Assembly (NCBI RefSeq): GCF_004115085.1
Contig: NZ_QXJP01000002.1
Location: 124,001 to 188,000, forward strand
Reading direction: 5' to 3'
DNA: 64,000 nucleotides
Origin: Longirhabdus pacifica
GTDB lineage: Bacteria > Bacillota > Bacilli > Paenibacillales > DSM-105158
Both the position numbers and the translations under genes were made by a program. Under the pieces are notes generated by a model. The model had not been told where the DNA came from, made no database searches, and was given only the letters and a program-made list of their open reading frames with translations. Shown here piece after piece: positions 53,444 to 62,154 of this stretch. Each line of letters begins with the position of its first letter. Position 1 is the stretch's first letter.

Positions 53444-55477
53444 TTAAGATAATTTAAAATGTGCAAGTGATTTTTTCAAAGAGTCTGCAAGTAGATCTAA
53501 TTCCTCAGCAAGATGAACCAAATCGTCAGACACATTTTGTTGTGTATTACTTAAAGAAGCGACTTGTTGCGTCGTTGCAGAAGATTCTTCCGAAAATGCA
53601 CTAACATTATTTATGGTAGCAGCTACTACTTTTTGTGTCGTCTCTAGTTCGGTTATTCTACCTGTTATTTGATCTAATTGCATAATAAAATGGTTCATCT
53701 TCATTTGAACAGTACTGAATAACTCATTTGTTTCATTCACTGTCATTTTTTGCTGCTCATAATATGGATTAATTTCTTGAATAACGCTTACGGTTTCATC
53801 GACTTCAGATTGAATATGTTCTGTAATATCATTTACCACTTGGATGGACTTTTTAGATTCATCTGCTAGTCCTCTAATTTCGTCAGCAATAACCATAAAT
53901 CCTTTACCAGCTGCTCCAGAACGTGCAGCTTCAATAGAAGCATTTAGTGCAAGAATGTTCGTTTGTTTTGCTACACCATCTAACATTTCTAAAATTTGAC
54001 GGATGGAAGTTGTACTTTCATTTAGAGCATGTACTCTATCATTCATTGATTTCAATTTTATTTCTGTTTGTTCTGTTCTTTCTGTTAGTAGTTTCATCTG
54101 ATCCATACCAGAGTTACTTGCTTCTTCTACTTCTTTAGCAGACGTACCTAATTCCAAATTATCTCCAACGACTTTTTGAAGTAAATCTGTCGTTTCCATC
54201 GATTTTTCATTTCCTGATTCTGCTTCACTTGCAATACTTTCAGCACCTTGAGCAATGTTTTCCATCGCTAATGAAACTTCTTTGGCAAGTTTCGCTGTTT
54301 CTTTTGATCCCTTCGATAAGGATGCAGCATTTTTTAATACTTGTGTAGAAGAATGGTTTGTTTGTTGTACAAGTTCCGTTAACTGTTCCAACATGCCATT
54401 AAAACTTCTTGATACTTTCCCTATCTCATCTTTTCGTTTAATAGGTAATCGTACCGTAAGATCACCTTGCTTGGCAATGTTCATTTGCTTTTCCATATGA
54501 TGAAGTGGTCTAGCAATAACATAATATAACAGTATAGCTACAGCTATGGAAATAATGACAGCTAAAATAACAATATAACTTGTTACGTTGAATATTTTTC
54601 TCGTATCTTGAAGCATTACATCCGCTGGTTGTGCAGCAACCAAAACCCAACCAGTAGAAGGAATAATACCACTGGATAAAAGATTTTCAGATTCTCCCAT
54701 TGACCTAAATTCACTACCATTCACCAGTCTATTGTCCGCGTTGCTTATGGTCCAATCTGTTGATAAATCAGTCGTAATGAGATCAAAATTTTCTTCGTAA
54801 ATAATCGTACTCTCTGGAGAAACGATTAATTTTCTTCCACTCTCTGTAACATCAAGATCCAATAATGTTTCTTCTAATACATCGATGTCGATATCCATAT
54901 AGATAACATATCTTTTATCTGTAGATAATTTGCCTAGTCCAAACGTATTGGGAGCGTTACCAAGTAAACCATCAAAAGAAGTTTGCGTCCACTTTACTCC
55001 ACCTTGTTCATTTATGATACTGTTGATTATTTCAGTATTTGCCTCATCGATAGCAGTGCCTTTTTTGATTGAAATGATTTTACTAGAGAAATCCGTTGGA
55101 ATAAGAGAAATATTCACCACATTGTCTAGATTTCTAGCATAAAAACCTAATGTTTTGCCAAGCTCTACTTCTATGTCTGATTTTTCTGTATCACTCAGTT
55201 CTTGATTTTGTAATGCTAATGTTTGTTCTTCTATTGCTACGTCTTTATTAATTTGCTTGATTAGATTATCGTACTTGCTTAATACAGCATCAATTTTTTC
55301 TGCCGTTTGTATCGCTGTTTGTTCCGAAACTTTAGAAACTTGCTCTTTAATAATACTCTTAGATTGAAAATAAGAGAAATATCCTAAAGTGGGTACGATA
55401 AGCATAATACTTAAAATAATAGTAACAAACAATTTAAATCCAATACTGTTAACGATAGAGCTTACTTTTTTCATCAT
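53444..55477 (-). CDS. methyl-accepting chemotaxis protein with dCache-type sensor
   Basis: A 677-residue transmembrane chemoreceptor. It has an N-terminal membrane helix (residues ~10-32), a ~270-residue extracellular sensor of probable double-Cache type, a second helix (~300-322), a HAMP domain and a long signalling coiled coil. The hairpin tip is VAKQTNILALNASIEAARSG followed by FMVIADEIRGLADES. The first ATG after TTTGGAGGC (55477) is preferred. It is monocistronic. The ligand is unknown. Confidence 0.93.
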   Translation of the reverse strand: MMKKVSSIVNSIGFKLFVTIILSIMLIVPTLGYFSYFQSKSIIKEQVSKVSEQTAIQTAEKIDAVLSKYDNLIKQINKDVAIEEQTLALQNQELSDTEKSDIEVELGKTLGFYARNLDNVVNISLIPTDFSSKIISIKKGTAIDEANTEIINSIINEQGGVKWTQTSFDGLLGNAPNTFGLGKLSTDKRYVIYMDIDIDVLEETLLDLDVTESGRKLIVSPESTIIYEENFDLITTDLSTDWTISNADNRLVNGSEFRSMGESENLLSSGIIPSTGWVLVAAQPADVMLQDTRKIFNVTSYIVILAVIISIAVAILLYYVIARPLHHMEKQMNIAKQGDLTVRLPIKRKDEIGKVSRSFNGMLEQLTELVQQTNHSSTQVLKNAASLSKGSKETAKLAKEVSLAMENIAQGAESIASEAESGNEKSMETTDLLQKVVGDNLELGTSAKEVEEASNSGMDQMKLLTERTEQTEIKLKSMNDRVHALNESTTSIRQILEMLDGVAKQTNILALNASIEAARSGAAGKGFMVIADEIRGLADESKKSIQVVNDITEHIQSEVDETVSVIQEINPYYEQQKMTVNETNELFSTVQMKMNHFIMQLDQITGRITELETTQKVVAATINNVSAFSEESSATTQQVASLSNTQQNVSDDLVHLAEELDLLADSLKKSLAHFKLS

Positions 55478-55504
55478 ATTAGTGCCTCCAAATATCATGG
55501 AAAA

Positions 55505-56371
55505 CTAATTCTTGGATGGCTGACTAGATGTCATGTAAATAACTCCGATAGTATCTGGGCCACAATGACTGGAAATGACACTCCCTGCTTGTACAATATG
55601 AATTTCCATATCATAATGCTTTTGCAATTCATCTTTTAACCATTGTGCATGTTCATCTGTTGTGGTGTGAGTTATAAACATGTGATTTCCACTTACTGTG
55701 ATTTTAGTAGTATCTGTTGTACGTTGAACTAAATTTTGCAACATTTTATTTCTTTTGCCCCGCCACTTCTCGGCAACCATCATACTGCCATTCTCCATAG
55801 CAATTAAAGGATGAATTTTTAGCATAGAACCTAGCAATAATTGCACGCTAGAACAGCGCCCACCTTTATGTAAATAATCCAGTGTATCAATAACAAACTC
55901 TACTTGGACTTGCTCAGATAATCTTCTTAATTCACTTGCGATATGTTGTAGTTGCATGCCTTCCTTCACGTATTCCACTGCCTCTAGTACCAGCAGTCCT
56001 ATTCCACTTGATAATGATCTGGAGTCAACAACCTCCACAGCACCTTCTGCAAAACTTTGTTTTGCAATGAAAGCATTTTGATACGTTGAAGAAATTTCAG
56101 AAGAAAGGCTAATATATAAAACTTTCCTCCCCTGCTCAATGTATGGTTGCATGTGTTGAACGTAATCTGCTGGTGAAATTGCGGCAGTTTTGGGTAATGA
56201 TTTCAACTCTTCTACTTCAGAAAATAATTGTTGTGGCGTTATTTCCACTCCATCTTTGTATACGCTTTCTCCCAAAGTGATATGGAATGGAATTAATTTA
56301 ATGTTATGTTCCTTTATTATTTCTGGTGGTAAGTCAGATGCACTGTCCGACATAATGACGATATCTCCCAT
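55505..56371 (-). CDS. DegV-family fatty-acid-binding protein
   Basis: A 288-residue DegV protein with N-terminal VIMSDSASDLP, PKTAAISPADY and SSEISSTYQNA motifs. In Firmicutes these proteins (FakB) bind fatty acids and present them to the FakA kinase. No fakA gene is in the window. The proximity to the fad genes is suggestive but the transcript is separate. The ATG follows GGGAGGG. Confidence 0.92.
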   Translation of the reverse strand: MGDIVIMSDSASDLPPEIIKEHNIKLIPFHITLGESVYKDGVEITPQQLFSEVEELKSLPKTAAISPADYVQHMQPYIEQGRKVLYISLSSEISSTYQNAFIAKQSFAEGAVEVVDSRSLSSGIGLLVLEAVEYVKEGMQLQHIASELRRLSEQVQVEFVIDTLDYLHKGGRCSSVQLLLGSMLKIHPLIAMENGSMMVAEKWRGKRNKMLQNLVQRTTDTTKITVSGNHMFITHTTTDEHAQWLKDELQKHYDMEIHIVQAGSVISSHCGPDTIGVIYMTSSQPSKN

Positions 56372-56498
56372 ATTCCCTCCCTATATTCTCAGCTGCATGC
56401 CAGATTTCATCAAAATACGTCATAGTATAATTATACACGACAAAGACAGTATGTTCATAGTAAAAACTAAAATTTCCCGTATGTTTGTTTGTCGAAAA

Positions 56499-56517
56499 CA
56501 TCCTATTTATAGGATGC
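56499..56517 (-). terminator. terminator after the phosphatase gene
   Basis: GCATCCTA-TAAA-TAGGATG hairpin followed by TTTT on the minus strand. Confidence 0.6.
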
Positions 56518-56561
56518 TTTGCGGTTGCCTGGGAAATAAGTTAACGATACTACCACATTAC

Positions 56562-57029
56562 TTATAGGTTTTCTTTTTCACGTATAAAATGTAACAAGCC
56601 TTCACAACTATGAGAAAGTAAATCATAAACTTCTTGGAAATTACCAGTAAAATAGGGGTCTGGAACGTCATTCTGCGGACTTTTCTCCATAAAACTTAAC
56701 ATTTTAAGTACTTGGGCGCTGTTAGGGTGTTCTAATGTTTGAATATCCTTAATGTTTTTATCGTCCATAGCCACGATATAATTAAATTGTTTTAAGTCTT
56801 TAATCTCAATTTGTCTTGCTTTTATGCCATCATATACAATTCCCTTTTCGTCTAAAATATTTCTTGTGCCTTCATGTGGTGGATTTCCAATATGCCAATC
56901 TCCCGTACCAGCTGAATCAATATGAAACTGTTTGCTTAATCCTGCTCGCTCTACTTTATGACGAAAAATTGCTTCCGCCATTGGTGACCGGCATATATTG
57001 CCTAGACAAACAAATAATACAGTAACCAT
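56562..57029 (-). CDS. low-molecular-weight protein-tyrosine phosphatase
   Basis: A 155-residue phosphatase with the P-loop CLGNICRSP (residues ~8-16) and the general-acid loop DVPDPYF near residue 120. The fold is shared with ArsC, but it lacks the ArsC resolving cysteines, so it is a true LMW-PTP similar to YfkJ. The ATG follows AGGGAGG. It lies 12 bp downstream of the DUF3050 gene and is probably cotranscribed with it. Confidence 0.92.
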   Translation of the reverse strand: MVTVLFVCLGNICRSPMAEAIFRHKVERAGLSKQFHIDSAGTGDWHIGNPPHEGTRNILDEKGIVYDGIKARQIEIKDLKQFNYIVAMDDKNIKDIQTLEHPNSAQVLKMLSFMEKSPQNDVPDPYFTGNFQEVYDLLSHSCEGLLHFIREKENL

Positions 57030-57041
57030 GTCTATTCCTCC

Positions 57042-57803
57042 CTATAGTCCTTTTTCTTCAATTTCTTTAAGTACACCATTCCACAAACCAATTCTTGCGT
57101 TTAGGGCGACACGTGCAATTTGCTCCGCTTCCTTTATTTTTTGTTCATTGTCGCATAAGGATATGAGTAGCTTTTCTGCTAATATACCATGTTCATCTCC
57201 ATCGAGTTCAATATGTCTTTGCAAATAATATTCTAACCATACCGTAGTCAATTCTTTCTCTTTCATTTCCACTAGCAATCTGTCGAACATATCAGGGATT
57301 AATCCTTCTCTACCGAAGAAAAATGCAGCAGCAACTTCATGTAACTTTCCATGTTGTGCAAGGTCTATATTATGTTTTACAAATTGTTTAACGGATTCAG
57401 GTATGTCCATATGATTAAGGGATTCAATTGCATCGCCCCCCTGCTTAATTCGCTCAATGTAATCTGAAATTCCGTTCGTTTCCGCTCCCACTTCATTCAT
57501 GGACTTCACATATAATTCATAATGGCTAATGAAACCACCTTCACCATCTTCGTCCGTTTCTTCACCGATAACAATCTCATTAATAAATCTTGCATAATCA
57601 GGCTCATCAACAGGTACCCAAGGAATATTTGTGCATGTTAAAGATAACTGGAGTCGCTTTAATAAACTCATAAAATCCCAAACTGCAAAGCTGTGATGTT
57701 TCATAAACACTTGAATACGCTCCATGGAAGTTAATTGCTTATACATAGGATGGTCTAAAAGTTCATTTCTGATATCATTAATTCGTTCTACATTCATTTT
57801 CAA
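57042..57803 (-). CDS. DUF3050 family protein (heme-oxygenase-like fold)
   Basis: A 253-residue all-helical protein with the DUF3050 features RNELLDHPMYKQL, FMKHHSFAVWDFMSLLKRLQ and YYLQRHIELDGDEHG. The conserved His and Glu residues fit the heme-oxygenase-like diiron superfamily, so an oxidase or oxygenase role is possible but unproven. The start is a TTG at 57803 after AGGAG, or an ATG two codons later. It is in an operon with the downstream phosphatase gene. Confidence 0.8.
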   Translation of the reverse strand: MKMNVERINDIRNELLDHPMYKQLTSMERIQVFMKHHSFAVWDFMSLLKRLQLSLTCTNIPWVPVDEPDYARFINEIVIGEETDEDGEGGFISHYELYVKSMNEVGAETNGISDYIERIKQGGDAIESLNHMDIPESVKQFVKHNIDLAQHGKLHEVAAAFFFGREGLIPDMFDRLLVEMKEKELTTVWLEYYLQRHIELDGDEHGILAEKLLISLCDNEQKIKEAEQIARVALNARIGLWNGVLKEIEEKGL

Positions 57804-57948
57804 TATTTTCCACTCCTAAGTTGTAAATGTTATATGATGTTAATCGGTATGTTTCATTGACTTCAGTTCATTGATTTCTATTTAGTATTCGGTAAGTTTA
57901 TCACATGAAACCACATGAAAGTAAGTAACTATTATAACAAAGGATTTC

Positions 57949-57985
57949 AAAAAAAACAGCCTTACCATAGAAATGATAAGACTGT
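57949..57985 (-). terminator. terminator of the NSS transporter operon
   Basis: A 13-bp stem (ACAGTCTTATCAT / ATGGTAAGGCTGT, two of the pairs G-U) followed by eight T on the minus strand. Confidence 0.88.
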
Positions 57986-58013
57986 ATTTGCTTATAACGA
58001 ATATATAATATGA

Positions 58014-58109
58014 TTACTGGTTTTTCATTGCAATACTTGCACAAATGAAAAATCCGCCCCAAAGTATTACCAATCCTAGTGACATAAAGATGATTGCTCC
58101 AAGACTCAT
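58014..58109 (-). CDS. MetS-family small subunit of the NSS transporter (31 residues)
   Basis: A 31-residue single-helix protein (MSLGAIIFMSLGLVILWGGF ...). The pattern of a short hydrophobic helix ending in IxWGG is that of the methionine/alanine importer small-subunit family (MetS), which partners NSS-type transporters. The ATG follows GAGGTGTAGCT. It begins 2 bp after the transporter stop and is followed by a strong terminator. It is too short for default gene callers and is easily missed. Confidence 0.85.
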   Translation of the reverse strand: MSLGAIIFMSLGLVILWGGFFICASIAMKNQ

Positions 58110-58111
58110 AG

Positions 58112-59632
58112 CTACACCTCAGTTCCTTTGCTTGTAGTTATCGATGATGTATGAAACTCACTATTTTTAGATTCAAACGTACTCATGTAAACCGCCATCA
58201 CCACTGCAAATGCAGCAACAATCCAACCGACATAAATGAGACTGTCCGGATATCCCTCATAGTTTTCTGTTAAATCACTCACAACGACTTGTATCGTATT
58301 ATAACCTAAAATTGCAGGTGTGAGGACAATCAAGCAAAAATTCCACCAATGACCAATTCGAAAATCAGATATTTCGTTAATATACTTCCTTGCTGCATAC
58401 GTAGTATTCAATTTCCATGCTACCAAGATAAGCATGATCAAGCCACTTAAGCTCAAACTTACAATGGCAATGTTGTGATCTACTACATCAAAAATAAATA
58501 AGCCTGATCCAGTAGTATAAACCACACTTATTAATGCAGAAACACCAATTCCGATGTGAATGGCAGTCTTTCTTTTCATTTTAAACTTATCCGTGAGACC
58601 AGAGATAAGTGGTTCTGTTAAGGAGACTAAAGATGACAAACCAGCAAACACTAAAGAAAGGAAAAATAGAACCCCTATAATCTCTCCGCCTGGCATCGTA
58701 TTTAAAATTTGCGGGAAAGCAACAAATGCTAATCCAATGGATGCTGTAGCTACTTCACTAATCGCAATTCCTTGCTCATTTGCCATAAACCCAAGCGCAG
58801 AAAAAACAGCAATACCAGCCAATAAACTAAAGCCACAGTTAGCAAGCGCAATCATAAATGCATTGTTCGTAATATCTGATTTTTTCGGTAAATAACTTGC
58901 GTACGTAATCATAGTAGCAAAACCGATACTTAAGGTGAAAAATATTTGGGAGTACGCACTTACCCAAACACTAGAACTTAACAATCCATCCCAGCTTGGC
59001 GTAAACAGTGCATCCACACCGTCAGCTGCTCCTGTTAACGTAACCGCTCTAACTAAAATGACTAACAAGATAATAAATAGTAACGGCATAAATATTTTAT
59101 TCGCGCGCTCTATTCCTTTTCTAACGCCACCAATCATAATAAAGTATGTAATGGCCCATACAATAGCCAACGGAATAACAACATTAAGCTGAATGCCACC
59201 TAGCCAGCTATCTGTCCAAGATCCAGCATCGGTCAAGCCGAGAAAAGAATTAAAGAAATAATCTCCTGTATTTTCTCCCCACCCTAAAGTGAAGCCTTTG
59301 AACGTATAAAACAATGCCCAAGCAATAATGACAGCATAATAGGTAGAGATAATAAAAGAAAGTAACGTTTGCCACCAACCAAACCACTCAAAATTACCTA
59401 GCTTCTTGAAAGATAATGGTGCCGAGCCTTTCATTCTATGCCCGATGTAAAACTCCAAAATAAGTAACGGAATACCTGCTGTTAATAAAGCTATGAAATA
59501 TGGAATGAGAAATGCTCCCCCACCATTTTCATATGCCATATAAGGAAATCTCCAAATGTTACCTAGTCCTATTGCTGAACCAATTGCTGCAAGTATAAAT
59601 CCTGTTCGTGTTCCCCATGCTTGTTTTGCCAT
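58112..59632 (-). CDS. sodium-dependent NSS-family transporter (MetP-like)
   Basis: A 506-residue neurotransmitter:sodium symporter family protein with 12 helices. The unwound helix 1 region is GSAIGLGNIWRFPYMAYENG (residues ~17-36), with YYAVIIAWALFY and the helix 6 region YSQIFFTLSIGF typical of LeuT-like proteins. The ATG at 59632 is six bases after GAGGAGG; the ATG at 59638 is too close. The linked MetS-like peptide suggests import of a neutral amino acid such as methionine or alanine. Confidence 0.92.
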   Translation of the reverse strand: MAKQAWGTRTGFILAAIGSAIGLGNIWRFPYMAYENGGGAFLIPYFIALLTAGIPLLILEFYIGHRMKGSAPLSFKKLGNFEWFGWWQTLLSFIISTYYAVIIAWALFYTFKGFTLGWGENTGDYFFNSFLGLTDAGSWTDSWLGGIQLNVVIPLAIVWAITYFIMIGGVRKGIERANKIFMPLLFIILLVILVRAVTLTGAADGVDALFTPSWDGLLSSSVWVSAYSQIFFTLSIGFATMITYASYLPKKSDITNNAFMIALANCGFSLLAGIAVFSALGFMANEQGIAISEVATASIGLAFVAFPQILNTMPGGEIIGVLFFLSLVFAGLSSLVSLTEPLISGLTDKFKMKRKTAIHIGIGVSALISVVYTTGSGLFIFDVVDHNIAIVSLSLSGLIMLILVAWKLNTTYAARKYINEISDFRIGHWWNFCLIVLTPAILGYNTIQVVVSDLTENYEGYPDSLIYVGWIVAAFAVVMAVYMSTFESKNSEFHTSSITTSKGTEV

Positions 59633-59740
59633 ATGCATCCTCCTCAACATTACTTTTTAGTTTGCTACATTGTGATATTTAAAACATACAATTACTAATG
59701 ATATTGCTTATAAAATGAAGTCTACGATGAAGAATAAAAA

Positions 59741-60424
59741 CTAGATTTGCATCACATCTCCAATCTGCAACGGAAGCCCAGTAATATCTTTTTCTTTTAA
59801 ATCACGGGCAAACTTCCCTGCGTCTTGGGTAATCGGTGGAAACGTATTATAATGCACTGGTATAACTTGCTTTGCATGTAACCACTCCGCTGCTATAAGC
59901 GCATCTTCTGGTCCCATTGTATATACATCACCAATTGGAAGTGCAGCAACATCAATAGGATGTAAGTCCCCGATCATTTTCATGTCGCTAAACAGTGAAG
60001 TGTCACCGGCATGATATAAGGTTTTACCATCCATCTCCAGCACGATACCACACGGTTGACCCATATACACAAATTGACCATCCACGAAAAGAGATGAACT
60101 ATGAAAAGCTTGTGTATATCGAATGAAAATGCCATCTTCTTTAAATGTTCCACCCACATTCATTTCCACCACTTTAGCTCCTTGACTACTGCAATATGCA
60201 GCTAGCTCGTAAACAGCGAAAATAGGACAGTCATTTTGTTTAGCGATGTGTAAACTATCCCCAAAATGATCAGCATGAGCATGGGTCAGTAACACGGCAT
60301 CTACTTCAATATCTTTGTAATTAACAGAACAATTTGAATTTTCTGATATAAATGGGTCGATAATAACTTTTTTCTTACTTCCTTCTATTAACAAACAAGA
60401 ATGACCTAAATAAGTGATTTTCAT
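59741..60424 (-). CDS. UPF0173 metal-dependent hydrolase
   Basis: A 227-residue metallo-beta-lactamase-fold protein with MKITYLGHSCLLIEG at the N-terminus, the metal motif THAHADHFGD (~residues 47-56), and HAGDTSLF and PVHYNTFPP later, as in the UPF0173/YtkL family. The physiological substrate is unknown. The ATG at 60424 is chosen by similarity; the Shine-Dalgarno signal is ambiguous, and a TTG at 60439 is an alternative. Confidence 0.88.
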   Translation of the reverse strand: MKITYLGHSCLLIEGSKKKVIIDPFISENSNCSVNYKDIEVDAVLLTHAHADHFGDSLHIAKQNDCPIFAVYELAAYCSSQGAKVVEMNVGGTFKEDGIFIRYTQAFHSSSLFVDGQFVYMGQPCGIVLEMDGKTLYHAGDTSLFSDMKMIGDLHPIDVAALPIGDVYTMGPEDALIAAEWLHAKQVIPVHYNTFPPITQDAGKFARDLKEKDITGLPLQIGDVMQI

Positions 60425-60469
60425 CCTCTTCACCGCCAATGGAATAAATTTTATTTCATAACGATCTCA

Positions 60470-61114
60470 TTATGATGTAAGTTTGCGTTCAAACGTCTTC
60501 CTCCAACTGCCCGAAAGCGCTTCAATGGCTAGCACTTTTTTCACATCTGCTACAGAAACATTTTTGCTATATCTTATTTTATTACTTTCAGCAATGGAGA
60601 CAGCATTGGGGTCTAATTCGTAGGTGACAAGTGCATCATCACTACTAATCTCCCCTTCTTGCAATACTCGCAAATAAAAACCTGTGAAACCCGATTCTAT
60701 CATTTCTTTTACTATCGAGTCCCTATTCCACTTTACAGCAATGTTAGCACATGGTTCTCTTGGTTGTGTAACTTGTACAATAGCCGATCCTAATTGATAG
60801 ATATCTCCGATATGTACGACTTTTTCTGTCATCCCTCTTACCGTTAAATTTTCACCAAATGCAGCACTCCCCAATGGAGTTCCAAGCAAGTTCTCCCAAT
60901 ACGGGTAGTGGTCTGCGCAGTACACACATATGGCTTTATCTGCTCCACCATGATGTTCCTTATCTTGTTGCTCATTGCCTTCTATATTTTCTTTCGACAA
61001 CCACAGCTTGCCTAACACGGATACTTTATTAATTGAGGAAACAATTTCTCTCTTTTCCCCAATGACTTGCTGTGGCGTACCAACATTTAATGAAATAATG
61101 TCAAACTTGCTCAT
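60470..61114 (-). CDS. MOSC-domain protein (YiiM-like)
   Basis: A 214-residue protein with a MOSC domain: HHGGADKAICVY, GENLTVRGM and QPREPCANIA, the last with the conserved Cys thought to bind the molybdenum cofactor. A C-terminal 3-alpha extension (~165-214) fits the YiiM type. Relatives reduce N-hydroxylated bases or amines. It connects loosely to the molybdenum genes at the other end of the window, but no operon link exists. Confidence 0.88.
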   Translation of the reverse strand: MSKFDIISLNVGTPQQVIGEKREIVSSINKVSVLGKLWLSKENIEGNEQQDKEHHGGADKAICVYCADHYPYWENLLGTPLGSAAFGENLTVRGMTEKVVHIGDIYQLGSAIVQVTQPREPCANIAVKWNRDSIVKEMIESGFTGFYLRVLQEGEISSDDALVTYELDPNAVSIAESNKIRYSKNVSVADVKKVLAIEALSGSWRKTFERKLTS

Positions 61115-61317
61115 GCTCCACCTCTTTCTAGTGCTTCACATACTTCTACGCAGTATGAATATATATTCGGCAAAACTAAAATATATCCTGCTTATTCACC
61201 AAACAAAATTAAAACCAATGAAAACTCACTCACGTCAACATGTGAAACCTTGACGAATACAACATAATACTGAACAATATAAATGGTATATTTGTTTGAA
61301 ATGAAAGGATGAAAAAT

Positions 61318-62154
61318 ATGCTCTATATTACTACAGCTTTATATGCAGAAGCAAGGCCTTTTATCGAAAAGTTTTCATTGAAAAAAAAGAATGCAATCTC
61401 TAACTTGCAATATTTTTCAAATGACGATATCAATCTTATCGTTACAGGAACTGGTCTCATGTCTGCTGTAATGGGAACAACATATCTTCTTTCATCTCAT
61501 TCTATACAATCACATGATATGATGTTTAATATAGGCATTTGCGGGGCTAAATCTTCACATTTCACTATTGGAGAAGCTGTCATTTGCAATAAGATTGTAC
61601 ACCACGATACGAAAAGAGCTTTTTATCCAGATATACTGTTTCAACATGCATTACAGGAAGGATCGTTAGAAAGCTTTTCTCACATTGTTGATCTACAAAC
61701 AGACTTACATCTTGAAAGTGACATGGTGGATATGGAAGGCGCGGGGTGGTATTATGCTTCATCACAGTTTATGAGTCCACATCAACTTGTATGTATAAAA
61801 GTCATATCTGATTATTTAGATGCATCACATATAACAAGTGATCAAGTTACTACATGGATAGACAACCAACTACCAGCTATCATCCATGTTCAAGCAGCGC
61901 TCTCTACTATCATCCAGCCTAAAAAAGAAATTTTCAATGAAGAAGAAAAACGATGGTTAGATAACATCAAAACACAGTTGAGATTAACGGTTACTCAATA
62001 TCACAAGTTAAACCAACTCACGATGCAATATAAAATAAGAACAAAACAGCCCCTAGAATGGATTGCCCCTTATGCTACCATGCCTATCGTCTCAACAAAA
62101 CAGGAAAGGAAGGAGATTTTTGAACAAATCTGCAAACAATGCCTTTACACCTAA
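61318..62154 (+). CDS. nucleoside phosphorylase/nucleosidase-like protein
   Basis: A 278-residue protein of the PNP/MTAN superfamily. Motifs are VTGTGLMSA, NIGICGA, DMVDMEGAGWYYA and CIKVISDYLD, which include the purine-binding and catalytic Asp region of MTA/SAH nucleosidases and futalosine hydrolases. From ~190 it carries an additional ~85-residue helical C-terminal part rich in Lys, Gln and Leu that ordinary nucleosidases lack. The ATG at 61318 is preferred to that at 61309 because AAAGG lies 9 bases before it. It overlaps the SPL-like gene by 35 bp. The actual nucleoside is unknown. Confidence 0.75.
   Translation: MLYITTALYAEARPFIEKFSLKKKNAISNLQYFSNDDINLIVTGTGLMSAVMGTTYLLSSHSIQSHDMMFNIGICGAKSSHFTIGEAVICNKIVHHDTKRAFYPDILFQHALQEGSLESFSHIVDLQTDLHLESDMVDMEGAGWYYASSQFMSPHQLVCIKVISDYLDASHITSDQVTTWIDNQLPAIIHVQAALSTIIQPKKEIFNEEEKRWLDNIKTQLRLTVTQYHKLNQLTMQYKIRTKQPLEWIAPYATMPIVSTKQERKEIFEQICKQCLYT

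Noticed and set aside
62063-62119. Upstream ATG start for the SPL-like gene
   Set aside because: It would overlap the nucleosidase gene by 92 bp and lacks a ribosome binding site, while the TTG at 62120 has AAGGAG in front.
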